Positions 10,501 to 22,692 of a DNA stretch of 64,000 nt are shown here, one piece after another. The DNA comes from Mytilus edulis. Its lineage: Eukaryota; Mollusca; Bivalvia; Mytilida; Mytilidae. The position numbers were made by a program, and so were the translations under genes. The notes beneath the pieces are model-generated. The model did not search any database. It was given only the letters and a program-made list of their open reading frames with translations, and was not told where the DNA came from. Numbering within the stretch: position 1 is the stretch's first letter; each line of letters begins with the position of its first letter. The stretch covers positions 14,390,746 to 14,454,745 of the forward strand of contig NC_092354.1 in NCBI RefSeq assembly GCF_963676685.1, given 5' to 3'.

Positions 10501-13451
10501 GAAGTTCAACAATTGGTCTGAGGGCTCCCAAAGTATCCAGGTCATATAGTAGTGAGTTCGAGGGCGAAGCCCCCTGAAGCGAACGAGATATCAAGAAGGA
10601 GATACCTGTTCTGTCATGAAAAACTCATCAAAATCAACATACTTTAGAGCCTAATTGTTTATCGTTAATGTTTAATTTATAATACTAGTAACTGAATAGT
10701 TCATGGTGTTGATTTGGTTTTAGAGAAAATGTCCAAACCAGTAACTTTAGAATATGTTTAAAAGGAGTCATGGGGCAAAGCAATCAATAAGACCCCTTTC
10801 TGTGCGCAAATTTCGTTAATGGGCATGAAATAATTAATTTTGATAGATTTTAAGGTGTATTTTGAAATTCGTAATGGGTTTTGTGGAACCCTGGTTCTGG
10901 CCTGGGATTGCTTCCCGCAAAAAAATCATTAATCAGTCCATTCCAGGATTTAAAATAATTGAAAATTTCTCTATCTTCTTCTGCCAAAGTTTCATGATAA
11001 TCTATGAAGGTTTTCAAATTTGTCATGTAAAAAAATAATACCAGCTCGTCTGTTAGTTGCAAAAAGATAAGTCCATAAATTGAAAAATTAAAACAAGATT
11101 CTTTAAAAATTTTTGTTTCATTAATCATAAAAAAAAAAGCTTCTGCTAATTTCATAAAACCTATCTGTTTGTAGGACTAGGCTACTCTTAAAGGAGGGTA
11201 GTTTACCTTAACTAATAATTTCTTCACGGTTCAGCTTGCAAGCAAGTAAATTAAAGAATATTATCTGTACTAGCACACGCAATGTAATCGGCTGTAACTG
11301 CAAAAAGAAATTCCTTTTATAATTATCGGAAAATACAGGAAAATTAAATGTATGTCCAACTTTTGTAAATGCATGTTTAACAAAGTTATTGATATAAAAA
11401 AAAATTTAACAACATGCTGAACATTATGTTGACGCCGCCGACGTAATCTAGGATAAGTATGTCTCGCTTGCTCGACAGGCTCGACAAAAATGCAAATCTC
11501 AACAGATAATGAATAGTTTTAAACAAAGGGAAAGAAAGTACAATTCACAGTAAATTCAGACTTTGACAGAAAATGAACGCATGTATAATACGCATGATAC
11601 GATACCTTTTGTTTGAAAAGTAAATTTCATCATTTTTATTCGCAATTATACAAGCAATAATGAAGAATGATTAACAAGACTTATTTTTTCCTGTTCTGTT
11701 TAATTCATTGATATTAATATATTCTTTTACCAAAATTCAAGTGTACACCCGGGAGTTTTGACGTAAACGTAGCTACGCACCTGTTTTACCATATCAGACG
11801 TTACTGAAAAGCTGAACGAGTTAATGATACCCGGACTTATATGATCCATCAAAAAGATATGAAATATAAACTTTTTCAGACAATTTCAAATCAGAAGAAA
11901 TAACGAACGTTTGACCGCGAGAATTTCACAAGACAACCTGAACAAACAATCAAAATATCAAAGTGGGAGATAGTGTCTAGATGCAAGATGATTCACTGCA
12001 GATAACAGAGGAAATTGGTGTCTCAGAACTTTTTTTTATAGAAAAGATGGATATTCTAGATCAATGAAATTTGGAATAAAGAATTGATTATTGTATGGTC
12101 TTATTTGAAAACTTTTTCAGTCAAAGGTTTCGAATTCTACAATGCCAACATATGAAAGAAGAGCGTAAATCAAAATCTCCAGCCAAACTGACGATTCTTA
12201 AATGGACTGACTTCGTTGATTGTGATTAAAATAATCATTTCAATTAGTGCGCTTAGACAGTTCAAAGTTGTCTATCTATTACACGGAAAATAAAAAGTTA
12301 ATTATAATTTTGTATGTTAACTATTTTTAACAGCGTCAAGGATATGAAACTAGTCATGATGTGTATAACTAACTTTGATTTCTACAGTAACGTTTGTATG
12401 TGTAACACGTTTGTTCACAAAACAAGACCTTACGCGCAACTAGATTATATCAATATAATTTGTGTTAAAAGCACATCATTTCAATAGTAACCTATTTCAA
12501 ACACCCCCACTATAGGTACTGTATAATCTGTCTATATCAAGATATATATCAAAAACAACTGTCAACAAATCTGCAACATTGAAAACGATTTTAGCCTAAC
12601 CTCCTCTTTTTGTGAGTGAACCTTGTATGGTTTATTTTTTATTTGAGGGTCATTCCTGTCTAATCTGTGATTTCTAAACGTGATGATTTCGATTTTCCAA
12701 TTGTCAACTGCTAATTTTCTTGGGAGTAGCAAACCCTCTACCACATCGTTTGGCGTTTATATATATATTTATTTATCGCACGGCGGGTAAATTATCACGT
12801 TTTGGTTGGTTTAAAGTTGTCACGTGTTGACCACCTAAGGATCCGTAGGGGTTTAGTAAATTTCATAGCGGGTTCATGACGTCATGAATACTGTTAATGG
12901 TGATTTCATCTATTAATTTTGTTGTGTTTCTTTGATTATTTTTTCAACAAAAAGCAGCAAAATAAGTCCAGCGTGCGATAAATTCTAAACACGGTTAACT
13001 ACTGACCCCTAAGGACCATAGATGGTCAGTAGACCTAGTGATCCATATAACTCATAATATCTTCCAAGCTCAAAGACACCTGGCTTCTTTTAAGAAGATA
13101 TCTGGATAGGTGTACTCGAGCAACAAAAGCCACAGCTTACTGCCGCTGTTTGAACTTCCTTTAAAGAATCCTTTCACTTTACCTTCCGTTTGAAGATGCA
13201 TGCTCGAAGTTCTCTCAATAAATACATCAAAACTTGGGACTATTTTGGACGGATCTATTTAATAAATAGAAGTATAGAAATTAAAAATAACAGTGTCAAA
13301 ATCTTGATTTTGTCAAATTTTATTACATTCTGACAATAAATACACTGTTTAATGTGCATGCACATGATTTTGTTTTCTCCAGTTTTAAAGACCATTATTA
13401 TGTTTTCTCCTGTCTTAAAGTGTTATTTGAAACAAATGTCGGGTATTCTGG
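7582..13451. other. Intergenic region, repeats only
   Basis: Contains TTGTCTCATTGGCA-family repeats at 7786-7972 and 9935-10097, and a copy of the repeat with CTGACTTGGTACAGGACATT and AACCTGGTTTTATGGC around 9480-9790. A segment around 10480-10600 with GAGGGCGAAGCCCCCTGAAG looks like part of another mobile sequence, and a TTATCGCACG-ended element lies at 12771-12983. A 101-codon frame at 10850-11155 has no start context or splice partners that I can support. The missing first exon of gene A may lie in the left part. Confidence 0.45.
12771..12983. mobile_element. Short element ended by TTATCGCACG inverted repeats
   Basis: TTATCGCACGGCGGG at the left end is matched by GCGTGCGATAA near 12971-12981. 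The interior contains TCATGACGTCATGA, a perfect 14-bp palindrome, and is not coding. A related block (CTACTGACCCCTAAGGACC) follows immediately, resembling the ACCACCTAAGGATCCGTAGG stretch inside. It is a candidate MITE of about 210 bp; the boundaries are approximate. Confidence 0.45.
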
Positions 13452-13820
13452 CTAATCTATAAACGAAAGACTACACAAAATTGCCATCATGAGGGTCGTA
13501 TACACAGAACTAGTTTTAAAGGAAGTTCCATGATTTAGATTACAATAATCATCATAACATGTGGTCTTCTCCACATCGGCTCCTCCAGTTGAGCAGCCCC
13601 TTATGACGTCTGAAAGCAAGAAAACAAAATTATTCAAACAGGGTAATCTAAATTATAAAACATGTTTTGTCAAAAAGTACCGAAACATGGGGAACAACAG
13701 CTGCACTCAAGTAAAGAATATCCGTAGACATGTTCATGTTTTATTATCTTACCGAATTCTTACCAGTACACGTTTGTTGAAGAACGTACAATTAGTAACA
13801 ATGATATAACACAAGTTATA

Positions 13821-13888
13821 TGTGTAAGATTTCGTTTTTCGCACTTATCCTGTACTTGAAGTACAGGATAAGTGCGAAATCTTACACA
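13821..13888. repeat. Near-perfect 68-bp palindrome (hairpin)
   Basis: TGTGTAAGATTTCG at 13821-13834 and CACTTATCCTGTACTT are mirrored by AAGTACAGGATAAGTGCG and AAATCTTACACA up to 13888, with only about one unpaired base at the centre (13858) and a small TTTTTCG insertion in the left arm. It lies in intron 3 of copy B. It is probably a miniature transposable element folding on itself. Confidence 0.8.
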
Positions 13889-14624
13889 CAAGAGTGCATT
13901 AACTGGAACAAATAGTGTTTATACATGTTTTAACTACTTTCTTTTTTCAAAAGGGTATCTACTGTGGGGATATATAAGTGTGTCCGGTAGATGCGACATA
14001 AAATGATTTATCATATAATTAGACCAAATAACATATGATTTTAACTGTATGATAATAGCATTTAATTAATTTAAATTCCATCTTTTTTCGAATTGTTGCT
14101 TAGCGGGCTGATATGAAAAGTTAATCACATGCTTCGACTGTTATCACATGCCTTTCCGTAACGTTATCGCATGGCACTACGGTGGTAGTCGGCAAATTCC
14201 GGAAAATACACCTCAATGCTACGTATACGGTGCAGAGCACCTAATTTCACTCCCAGTTTTTAGTGGAGTTCGGGTTGTTTCTTATTCATTATTTACAACT
14301 CTTAAAATATTAAATAAATACATTTTTAACAGTTTCAAACATAATTTAGAAAGTTACTTTAAAAAAGGATGACTTTTCCAAACAGTGTCCATTATGTATA
14401 TTGTTGAATTATTATTTTGTCGATTCGTCCATATAAAAATGTATTTCTTCTCTGTTGAGTCATATGATAGACAGATTTTATATCAATGTATTAAATTAGG
14501 TGTCCAACGTCCGTGAACGTTAACTCTTTGAACACCTATTTGAGAACCACGTAAAAGGATCATCAATATATGAATTATTTTTCTCCATTGTTGAAGCATA
14601 TGATAAAAAGATCATAACATGTCA

Positions 14625-14755
14625 TTTTTCATATCGCATGTATTATCAGCCCTCGGTCAATATCAGCCCTCGAGCCATGCGGCTCTTGGGCTGATATTGA
14701 ACCTAAGGCTGATAATACTGCGATTATATACGATATGAAAAATGCCATGTAATAA
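14625..14755. repeat. Hairpin element, GGGCTGATATT family, copy 1
   Basis: CATTTTTCATATCG at the left and CGATATGAAAAATG at the right form the outer arms. TATTATCAGCC and GGCTGATAATA, plus CAATATCAGCCC and GGGCTGATATTG, form the inner arms around CCATGCGGCTC. It lies in intron 3 of copy B. Close copies are at 24396-24530, inside copy C, and a worn one at about 26816-26885. Confidence 0.8.
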
Positions 14756-15924
14756 TCAGATAATATACATGTATTAGGTGTTTGATAAATCTTTTTAACA
14801 TATGACTGATATATCCCGATTGGTTTTATTGCACCTACAATTTACTTGTATTTACAACTATGTATACCAGCATGTAGCATGTAAAATAAACATATCATAT
14901 CTGTCCTTGATAAATTACATATCTAGATAAATTTGCATTGATAAAAATATAGCATTTTGATAGACCACCCTATACATGCTTTATTCCCCTATATCACACA
15001 GCTTATTTTCCTTTAATATGTAGATACCAATTAACAACATGCGCAATTTCGGACGATTGCCTGCATGATCTGGTTTTGTGATGACCTCTTTTAACTACGG
15101 TTCCAATTTAAGAACATTTTAGCCATTCATTTACTTGAACAAATATTCACGAAGGACACGTTTTATTTGCCCGTTCTGCTGTCTATAATTCGTCTATCGT
15201 CAAATCACAAATTGGTTACTATGCGCGACTTATTGTTACATACTTGTTGCAGTGGTGAAATCTATAAGTGTCTGTATTTTTCTCATATTTCTCTTTGTTA
15301 TTGATAGTTTTGTACTCGGAATATCTAGTATAATAATAAGTACCTGTCACACCGTCATGATCAACTATCATCAGAACACCAGACAGCCGGCATCATGCAT
15401 ACTAACGGTCGTGGTACACTGATTATTCGTCGAACTAGTACATTTGAAACATCTCATACCTTCTGAAAAGAGAACACTTGCTTGTTTCTCAAATTCACTA
15501 AATGCTTTGTTTCGTAAACTGCATTGGCGAATATAGAAGGTTGTTTTTAGAAGGGGTAATGTAGTTCCAGGGTTTTTTTTTATTTGATACGATCTGGGGA
15601 TTTTTCTGAATGTGTATTTAAGGTGTTGTTACATCATCCATTTGGTTTGTTTTGAGCTGGATGTGGAGCGCCTAAATCAGATTAAATGTGCATAATTCTA
15701 TCTAATCAAGATTTTTTTTTCAAATATGAGTTATAGGTTCGGCTACGAATTCCATAGCTCAAAATATACGATGAATACATATGTAATATGAATCATGATA
15801 ACTTAATATACAGATATTGAAATCAAAATTAAGACGTAAAAATCGAACGTTATTAGAAAACTCGATTATGATTACAACTGTATTTCTACTAAACAAGATG
15901 TATGTATAAAAGTAGTCCTTATAT

Positions 15925-16075
15925 CAAAATAAAAAGATGTGATATGTTTGCCAATGAAACAATTATTCAACAAAGTTAAAAAAAAAATGCAATTATAGGC
16001 AATCGTTCGGCCTTCAACTATGAGAAAAAACATCGTATGATTGGCTGTAAAAGGCCCCAGCATAAAAAACAATGC
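15925..16075 (-). repeat. Dispersed repeat, TTGTCTCATTGGCAATCAT family (inverted)
   Basis: AAAAGATGTGATATGTTTGC, ATGAAACAATTATTCAAC, CGTTCGGCCTTCAACTATGA and TGTAAAAGGCCCC are the reverse complement, block by block, of the family seen at 1561-1710 and 63365-63560. It is inserted in intron 2 of copy B. Confidence 0.65.
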
Positions 16076-18830
16076 AACAATCAAATTGGAAAAACTAGTG
16101 GCCTAACTTATAACAAAACACTTTCCAAAAATATTAAAGAGACATGAACAAACGACAGGCTCCACATTGATAAATTCTCTCATGAAATGATTTAATATCG
16201 AGTTGAGTGTAAAGTCACATGGAAAGAATTAAAACACTCTACATAGCACAATTGCTATAATTATAGATTATTGTTATCGGGACGGCGAAAGCGAGAAATG
16301 CAATCAAGTTGAGATGACCAATGATAATCTGTTTATCGCTATTTCACCTATGACGACGTTGTCAATTTCATGTCAATTTCGTTAGCATCGTCACGTGCCT
16401 TTTTAGTTTCTAGCGATAATTTCCCATCTCAAGCGAGTAGCATGATATAAAAAATTATCACAAACATAGATCAAAGGAAAAATACACAAAATAGCGATAA
16501 TATATTATATGTAAACATTTGAAAATTATGCAAAGGGAAGAAGGATGAAAAGGTCGTTGGTCAATTTACGAGATAAATATTGTTTCAAGTATATTACCTT
16601 TCGGCTTTGTTGTCGGTGGAATAGTGGTCACCAGGTTAGCATTAGATAAAGTATGGATGTTGTTGGCAGTAAATATCAAGAAGAAGACTGAAATGAAATA
16701 TTTTGTAAAATTGATAATGCAGATAAAAAGTAAAACAAAACTACAGCGCTCATGAGGTTCTTCAGTGAAAAACAAATGCAGGACATTAACTCACACCTTA
16801 GCTGGATTTGGCAAAACTTATAGGAATTTTGGTCCTCAATGCTCTTCAACTTCGTACTTTATTTGGCCTTTTTAACTTTTTTTGATTCGATTACCAAAAT
16901 ACATTTGTAATTGACCAAAACAATATATGAACATCTAACCAATAACTTAATAAAAAGCTTAAGGTGTTGAAAGGGGAAGGAGGGTGGGAAAGTTTATAAA
17001 ATCCCAAAATAAAAATCTTGTTTACAAAACTATCGATCTGTAGATAAGCAAGAACGTGTAATAAGATACATAGTGAAGAAACTAACCAATGGGCATCCAG
17101 TCAAAAGAACGTAATGCAGGGGTTCCCCAAAGGATTATGAAAATAATCATAAAGAATGAATTAATGCTTTTCGTCGTTTGCATAAAATAAGTTATTAAAA
17201 TAACTTGCCTTTATGCTTTCCTCCTTCAACCCAAACAAACACCGAGAGGTTTACCTTTCACTTGAATGAATCGGCGAGTATCTCATGTATTTAACAGGAC
17301 CATTTGGGCAATGCATAAATAATAAGAGAAACAAGAAGTTGAATTACAATATTTTTACTTATTCAGAGTAAAAATGTTTCTCATACAAAAATAAATAATA
17401 TATAATATATACATATACATTTTCCAACAAGATAATAACAGAGACATATAATGTATTATATGTATCTGATAATAATGAATGCAAAACATAAAACGATAAT
17501 AAAATAATACAGAATACAATAGCTTGGCCTAGGAAGGGGTCAACTAAGCCACCAGGAAAGATGCAATAAAATAAATCTTTCCTACCCCACAAAGGCCAAG
17601 CACTTGGCAAAATTCAAAACTGTTCGTCATATTTGATGTTTAACCAGTTATTTATGCCTTCACAAGATGTTCAATTTCTCATATTTGCTATATTCAGTGT
17701 AGTTCAGGCTCAATCTATGTTTGTAACTAACAGTGAAAATACTGAATGTGATTGAGAATATTTGAAAAACCTATAAATAAGTTGCAATACAGTACCAGCC
17801 CAAGCAAGTTCTGCAAAATAACAATGAGACAATGTCCTTGTCAACAATCTTTTCAGTGATTATATATATATTACAAGATCAAACTTCAATAAAAGGCTGT
17901 TTTCACCTAAACAAAAACAACTAAATGAGCAAGACATATAAGCAAATATCTGAATGAGAGATTAAATCAAGCATTCATTGTGTAATAATGACTTAACGGC
18001 CCAAGCAGTTAAGTTTAGTTAAACTAGCATGATATCCTACTGCTATGACACATTCATATTTTGTGCACAAAAATAATTTTTATGAAAGGCTTACTTTATG
18101 TAGAACTTTTGAAAACAACAAAGGTTCTAAAATCAACTACCGGCCCATGCAGGTAATTATATCAGAACTGTCAAAACATTGTCTATTGGAGTCTCTTTTA
18201 AAGCATTTTATCATTGCAGCATAACTGGAACTCAGATCAGCATCTCTCAGCTGTACAAATTTTTAAACAAATATATTGGTAAAAGACATTTTAAGCGAAA
18301 ATTCTGGGTTAAGCCTGGTTTTATGTCTATCCAAACCTCCCGCTCAAGTGAAAGAAAACAATACACATAAATGACAGAACACCGAGAACATAAATACATA
18401 ATATAACAGTTCATTTCTTCATTTAAACAACAGAATAACAACATACGCCAAAAAATAAACCTTTATTTTTAAGACTTTCAACTTAATATCAGTCACAGTC
18501 AGTACAGCAGGCCAGACATTTAACCGTGGACACTCTTATTTAATTGAGGAAAGGAAATTTACAAGGTTATTGGCCTAAATATATATGGAAGAACATATCT
18601 ACTTTTTTTAATCGCATTTCAAAATAATAGTCATGTATATACTATACTCACCATAATAGAGAACAAACATTATCGGAAAGATATATTTGATGAGTTTATG
18701 CGTAATTGTGATATTTAACGTTACTCTCCAAGGCAACAAGTTTTAGTCGAATATCCCCTGATCCTTAACAATGTAATACGCATTTGTAATACAAATTATT
18801 TTAGATTAGATATCACTTCGTACTTTGCTA

Positions 18831-19207
18831 TTAAGGTGGTATAGGAGTCCAAATTAAAAATGATAGAATTTGTTCATACTTTGCCAAAAAATAGTATCTC
18901 TTGAAATATGTTCAAAAATATCATAAAAATTATAGGTCACCGCACATTTTCTAAAGCTACAGGTCGTGACAAAATGACATATTTTGTATGGATTATACAG
19001 GAAAAAGCACCATTATGTAATTAGAAGCTAAACTAAATGATAGAATTGTAAAATGAAATACAAGAAGATAGATTTACTAAAATGCTTTGAGAATATCAAA
19101 AGAAAAGATAGGGTCACCGTGCGTTTTTTCCAGCTAAAATACAAAGTAGCAAAATTCCATGTAGATTCCTTTAGAAAATACACTATTTCAGAGTTACCTC
19201 CCCTTAA
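18831..19207. mobile_element. TTAA-flanked element with GGTCACCG motifs
   Basis: TTAA-GGTGGTATAGG at 18831 opens it and GAGTTACCTCCCC-TTAA closes it at 19207. The interior has ATAGGTCACCGCACATTTTC and AGGGTCACCGTGCGTTTTTT, comparable to AGGTCACCG in the element at 22-591. The right end (CAGAGTTACCTCCC) matches CAGAGTTATCTCCC in the element at 51529-51808, which supports one family. It has no coding capacity. Confidence 0.55.
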
Positions 19208-22200
19208 AATGCCAGTTTAAAAATATTAAAATTCAGGAAGTACTTATCAACACTTGTACAAATATTAATATTTTTAAGTTATAATCTTCCAAATTTGTTC
19301 TTTTAAATGCAAATTTATATTAGTTATCTGCGTTCCTGTATCAAATTTTGCTAACTTGATTGAAAATCTGGACCTTAGATTCTCTGTTTTTTACAATCCA
19401 AGATGTCATATCATGATTGTTATTAATAAATAGTTATCTTGATAGCTTTAAAACAAAAATTATATAAAACATGTTTAGCTTAAGAGTAATTTCCAGTTAG
19501 TCTAAATTTATTAAGAGGTTTAAAGTTTAGAGAAACGCTTCACTTAATAAGAGAATAACTATGTTATAAAATGAAATAGAGGATATAGGAAAGAAAATGA
19601 AAAGCAAATATAAGAAGATTAAAAGTTATTTAGATCTATACACATATATCAAAAAGAATTATATATATTTAACTTATGAATATTTGATGATGCTCCGACA
19701 TTGTATCTTGTCTTACTCATTCAACAAACTCCAGTACATCTGCTTATCGTTAGGACTTCTGAAGTGTCCAACAAATGCCCGCTTATTATTTTACCAACAA
19801 TTGAACTATGAGCTATTATGTCAAGTTCAAATCCAGAGAGTTTTTATTTCAGATTTTGACTTGGAAAAGTCATATATAGTTAGCAGTTATAATTTAGTTA
19901 CCCAATGGAGTGCCTTGGGAAATCACAAAAATAATGTTCTCTTAAATCAAAATAGAGGCAACCTTTTTACAATATCGTTCATTATGATCTGACGAACCTA
20001 TACAGACATGCGGTAAAATATGTTTCGGTTTATTTCTTTGACGAAGCAAACAAACATTTGATAGGATCTGTCGATCGGTGAAACACGACGCCTAAGTGTT
20101 TCCTTCTTCAGAATTAGTATTGATCTTTGTCCCTATTCTGATCGGATTTGAATTGTATAAATGTAAATAAAACATTAAATGATTCATTTACAATTGTATC
20201 TTTCAGTCTTTTTAAGTTTAATCAATATCGTAAACAGATAAAAATCTGAAAATACAGGAAAAGGAGTGTGGTCAAATTTTAGTTTTAATAATTTTGCAAA
20301 AAGTCAAGAGCAATCTGAAAAGTTGTAACTGGCGAATATTGCGTTTGCATGTACTTACCTACTAAAAAATTATCATATGCAGAAAAATGTATGGAATATA
20401 CCAAGTCGCAAATCTTAATTTACGACAGAAGAAAAACTGAATACGAAATGCATAATAACACGAATCATAACGAGTAGACGGGAATGCTGCGGACGTTTGA
20501 TTAGGTTTTTGGTAGAAATATATATTGATGGTTCTATTAACATGATCAATAGAATTGTATTAAAACATTACGGTTGTGATATAGTTACGAATCAGATCTA
20601 CTCTAACATCGCTAGGTTGATTGTTTATGCACTTTATATATTCATACATACACATACGAATCATATATATACAAATTACCAGAAAGTGTTAAGTGTGTAG
20701 TGTATAATTTAATGGCTGACACCTTAAGGTAAAATATAAAAGCCGTTAAAGACGACAAAACCTGTAGTTGATCAACATCATAGTTATATTACAGTTGTGT
20801 GATTCCCTGGAAATGATGCGACATCCATGTATCTCATAATATTTACAAAATGGTCAACGAACCGTGGTGGCCTCCGTCAAGCATTTGAAGAATGAATTTT
20901 AATCAACATTTGGTTTAGTACAAAATGTTGCTTCCTTGTTAACAAATACCCTCTATCTACAGAATCCTGATAGAAAATTAGAGCTCTGGAATATCATATC
21001 AATTGGTAAACAAGTATGTAGACACTGCCGTAATATTGTCGTAAAGTTTTAATTTTATCTGATCCTTATTAACAGTTTAAAGATGTAAGTGACGATATGA
21101 AGCAGACTATCTCGTCATGATCATTGAATAGAAGTAATATAGTTTAGTGCCAACTGCCATCCCGCCCCTTATTATTTGTGCCTCTTTTGAAGATTTGTTC
21201 TTATTAGAGGACTATTCTCATTCAATGATCATAATTTTCTCTACCTTTAGTTGTAAGGCAAAAGATATTAAAAAAATCACATTTCGCATTAACAGACTGT
21301 AACTTTATCAATATCATCCTGAACATGCAAAATTAATCACCTGACCATCTTGACGTTAAGCAAGCTAATATTCAATCAATACAAAATATCTGCTCCTCTA
21401 TCTTGGCAGAGGGATTTGCATGAAACCAATATTTTACAGAATTTTTGCACCATTACATGACCAGATTTAACATATTCGGTTTTGTGTGTTCCTAAAGAAA
21501 GAAAACCCAGAAAACTGTTTCGAACGATTAATAGTTAGAATGACATTCATATGTGTTGCATGAGTTAGACTCTAATATAAAGCAAAATAAATATACAATC
21601 TTTATTTAATGTTTAACAGAAACAGTTATGATGCACTTTATTAAAGGTTATAACATTCACCCAATATATTTTCATTATAAAGAAAATACGAACTACTAAA
21701 ATGTTGTATAATAAAACAACACCAACAAACTTCTAGAGATACAGAAAAAGGACATGCGAAATTAAAGAAGACTTGATTCAGATATCCTTACATGGTACAG
21801 GGATTATATAGGAGGATGCAGAACCTGTTTGCTGTATGCATAAACACCCGTCGTTCCTGTCTACACCACTATAGATATGTCATAAATTTTAGCAAACAAT
21901 AAAAACTTAAACATAGCAAAAGTGATCATCAAGACAAGATCTACAAATACGTCTTATATTTTGTCGATATTGTTAGTAGTCTCTGTAGACGTAGTGGCCC
22001 TTGATTGACCATTTATATACAATTTTTTTGTGCGTTGGACAAAATTTAAAAAAAACAGTAATCAGAAGAAATTAACGGAGATATTTTTATCATGACTTAT
22101 ACATGTTATCATCTAGTCTATCTAGTTTGAGAGAGCCAATAAATTATCAGATATACACATGCATATGGGCGGGCAACACGAACCCTAAGAGACTCTTGTC

Positions 22201-22334
22201 AAAAATATTCGGCTGTTAATCTGTAAAAGGATTGCTCTATTTCTGATACCGCCAGAAAATGAGAAAAAGTAGAAACTGCATAACAACTATCTTTTAATAT
22301 TTATCATGCATTCACTGTTACTAATTGTTAAACG

Positions 22335-22425
22335 ACGAACGGTGACCTCTAGTTGTTGATGTCTATATCATTCGGTCTCTTGTGGTTAGTTGTCTCATTG
22401 ACAATCATACCACATCTTTTTTTAC
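22335..22425 (+). repeat. Dispersed repeat, TTGTCTCATTGGCAATCAT family, partial
   Basis: ACGGTGACCTCTAGTTGTTG, ATATCATTCGGTCTCTTGTG and AGTTGTCTCATTGACAATCA, then TACCACATC, give the 3' part of the family only. Confidence 0.7.
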
Positions 22426-22692
22426 ATTTATTATATTTCCTACAGTTGAAGTTATATCAGAGATATTTTAAACTCAGTCAAAATGAGAAAGGATCAATGA
22501 ATGCACTTTGGTTTTTTTCTTGCTTTCATTAAAAAATAAAAACACCGTTATGTACTAAATGATTTTATCATGTGGTACAAAGACCTGATATGCATTGTGA
22601 AAAGTTCATGAAAATGATGATTATATTCACCAGACTAGAAATTAATTATTCACATTTTTTGTGTAGCGGATGTCGTGCTACCTGGTTTGGTT

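Larger units (their letters stand above)
13452..18670 (-). pseudogene. Ly6/uPAR-domain gene copy B with frameshifted exon 3
   Basis: Four exons match the family layout. Exon 1 (18652-18670) gives MFVLYY before a GTGAGT donor. Exon 2 (16598-16687, 90 nt) completes a hydrophobic signal peptide (VFFLIFTA) and a Thr/Pro-rich linker. Exon 3 (15344-15462) carries CFKCTSS. Exon 4 (13452-13609) carries DVIRGCSTGG, TTCYDDYCN and a hydrophobic C-terminus ending in FID. All borders are AG/GT and phase 1. Exon 3 is only 119 nt, where intact copies have 147. It has lost about 28 nt around the Y-F-P-x-V-W-C segment, which shifts the frame: reading in the family frame gives a TGA stop in the middle, while the conserved HDGVT end is in another frame. 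Unless unusual splicing rescues it, this copy cannot make the domain. The start is the second Met of the family signal peptide, because the usual first ATG is mutated. Confidence 0.72.
18671..22692. other. Intergenic region between copies C and B
   Basis: Contains a TTAA-flanked element (18831-19207), a partial dispersed repeat at 22335-22425 and a short inverted pair (TGATCATTGAAT at about 21119 with ATTCAATGATCA at about 21220). A 131-codon open frame at 19597-19992 is AT-rich, low in complexity and without family resemblance or splice partners, so I do not call it a gene. Confidence 0.45.

Noticed and set aside
10850-11155. 101-codon minus-strand frame with a fairly protein-like C-terminal half
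   Set aside because: No start exon, no supported splice sites and no recognised domain; could be a relic of a mobile element, but nothing confirms it.
19597-19992. 131-codon open frame on the plus strand
   Set aside because: Longest frame in the window, but AT-rich composition, no domain, signal peptide or splice context, and no copy elsewhere. Consistent with chance.
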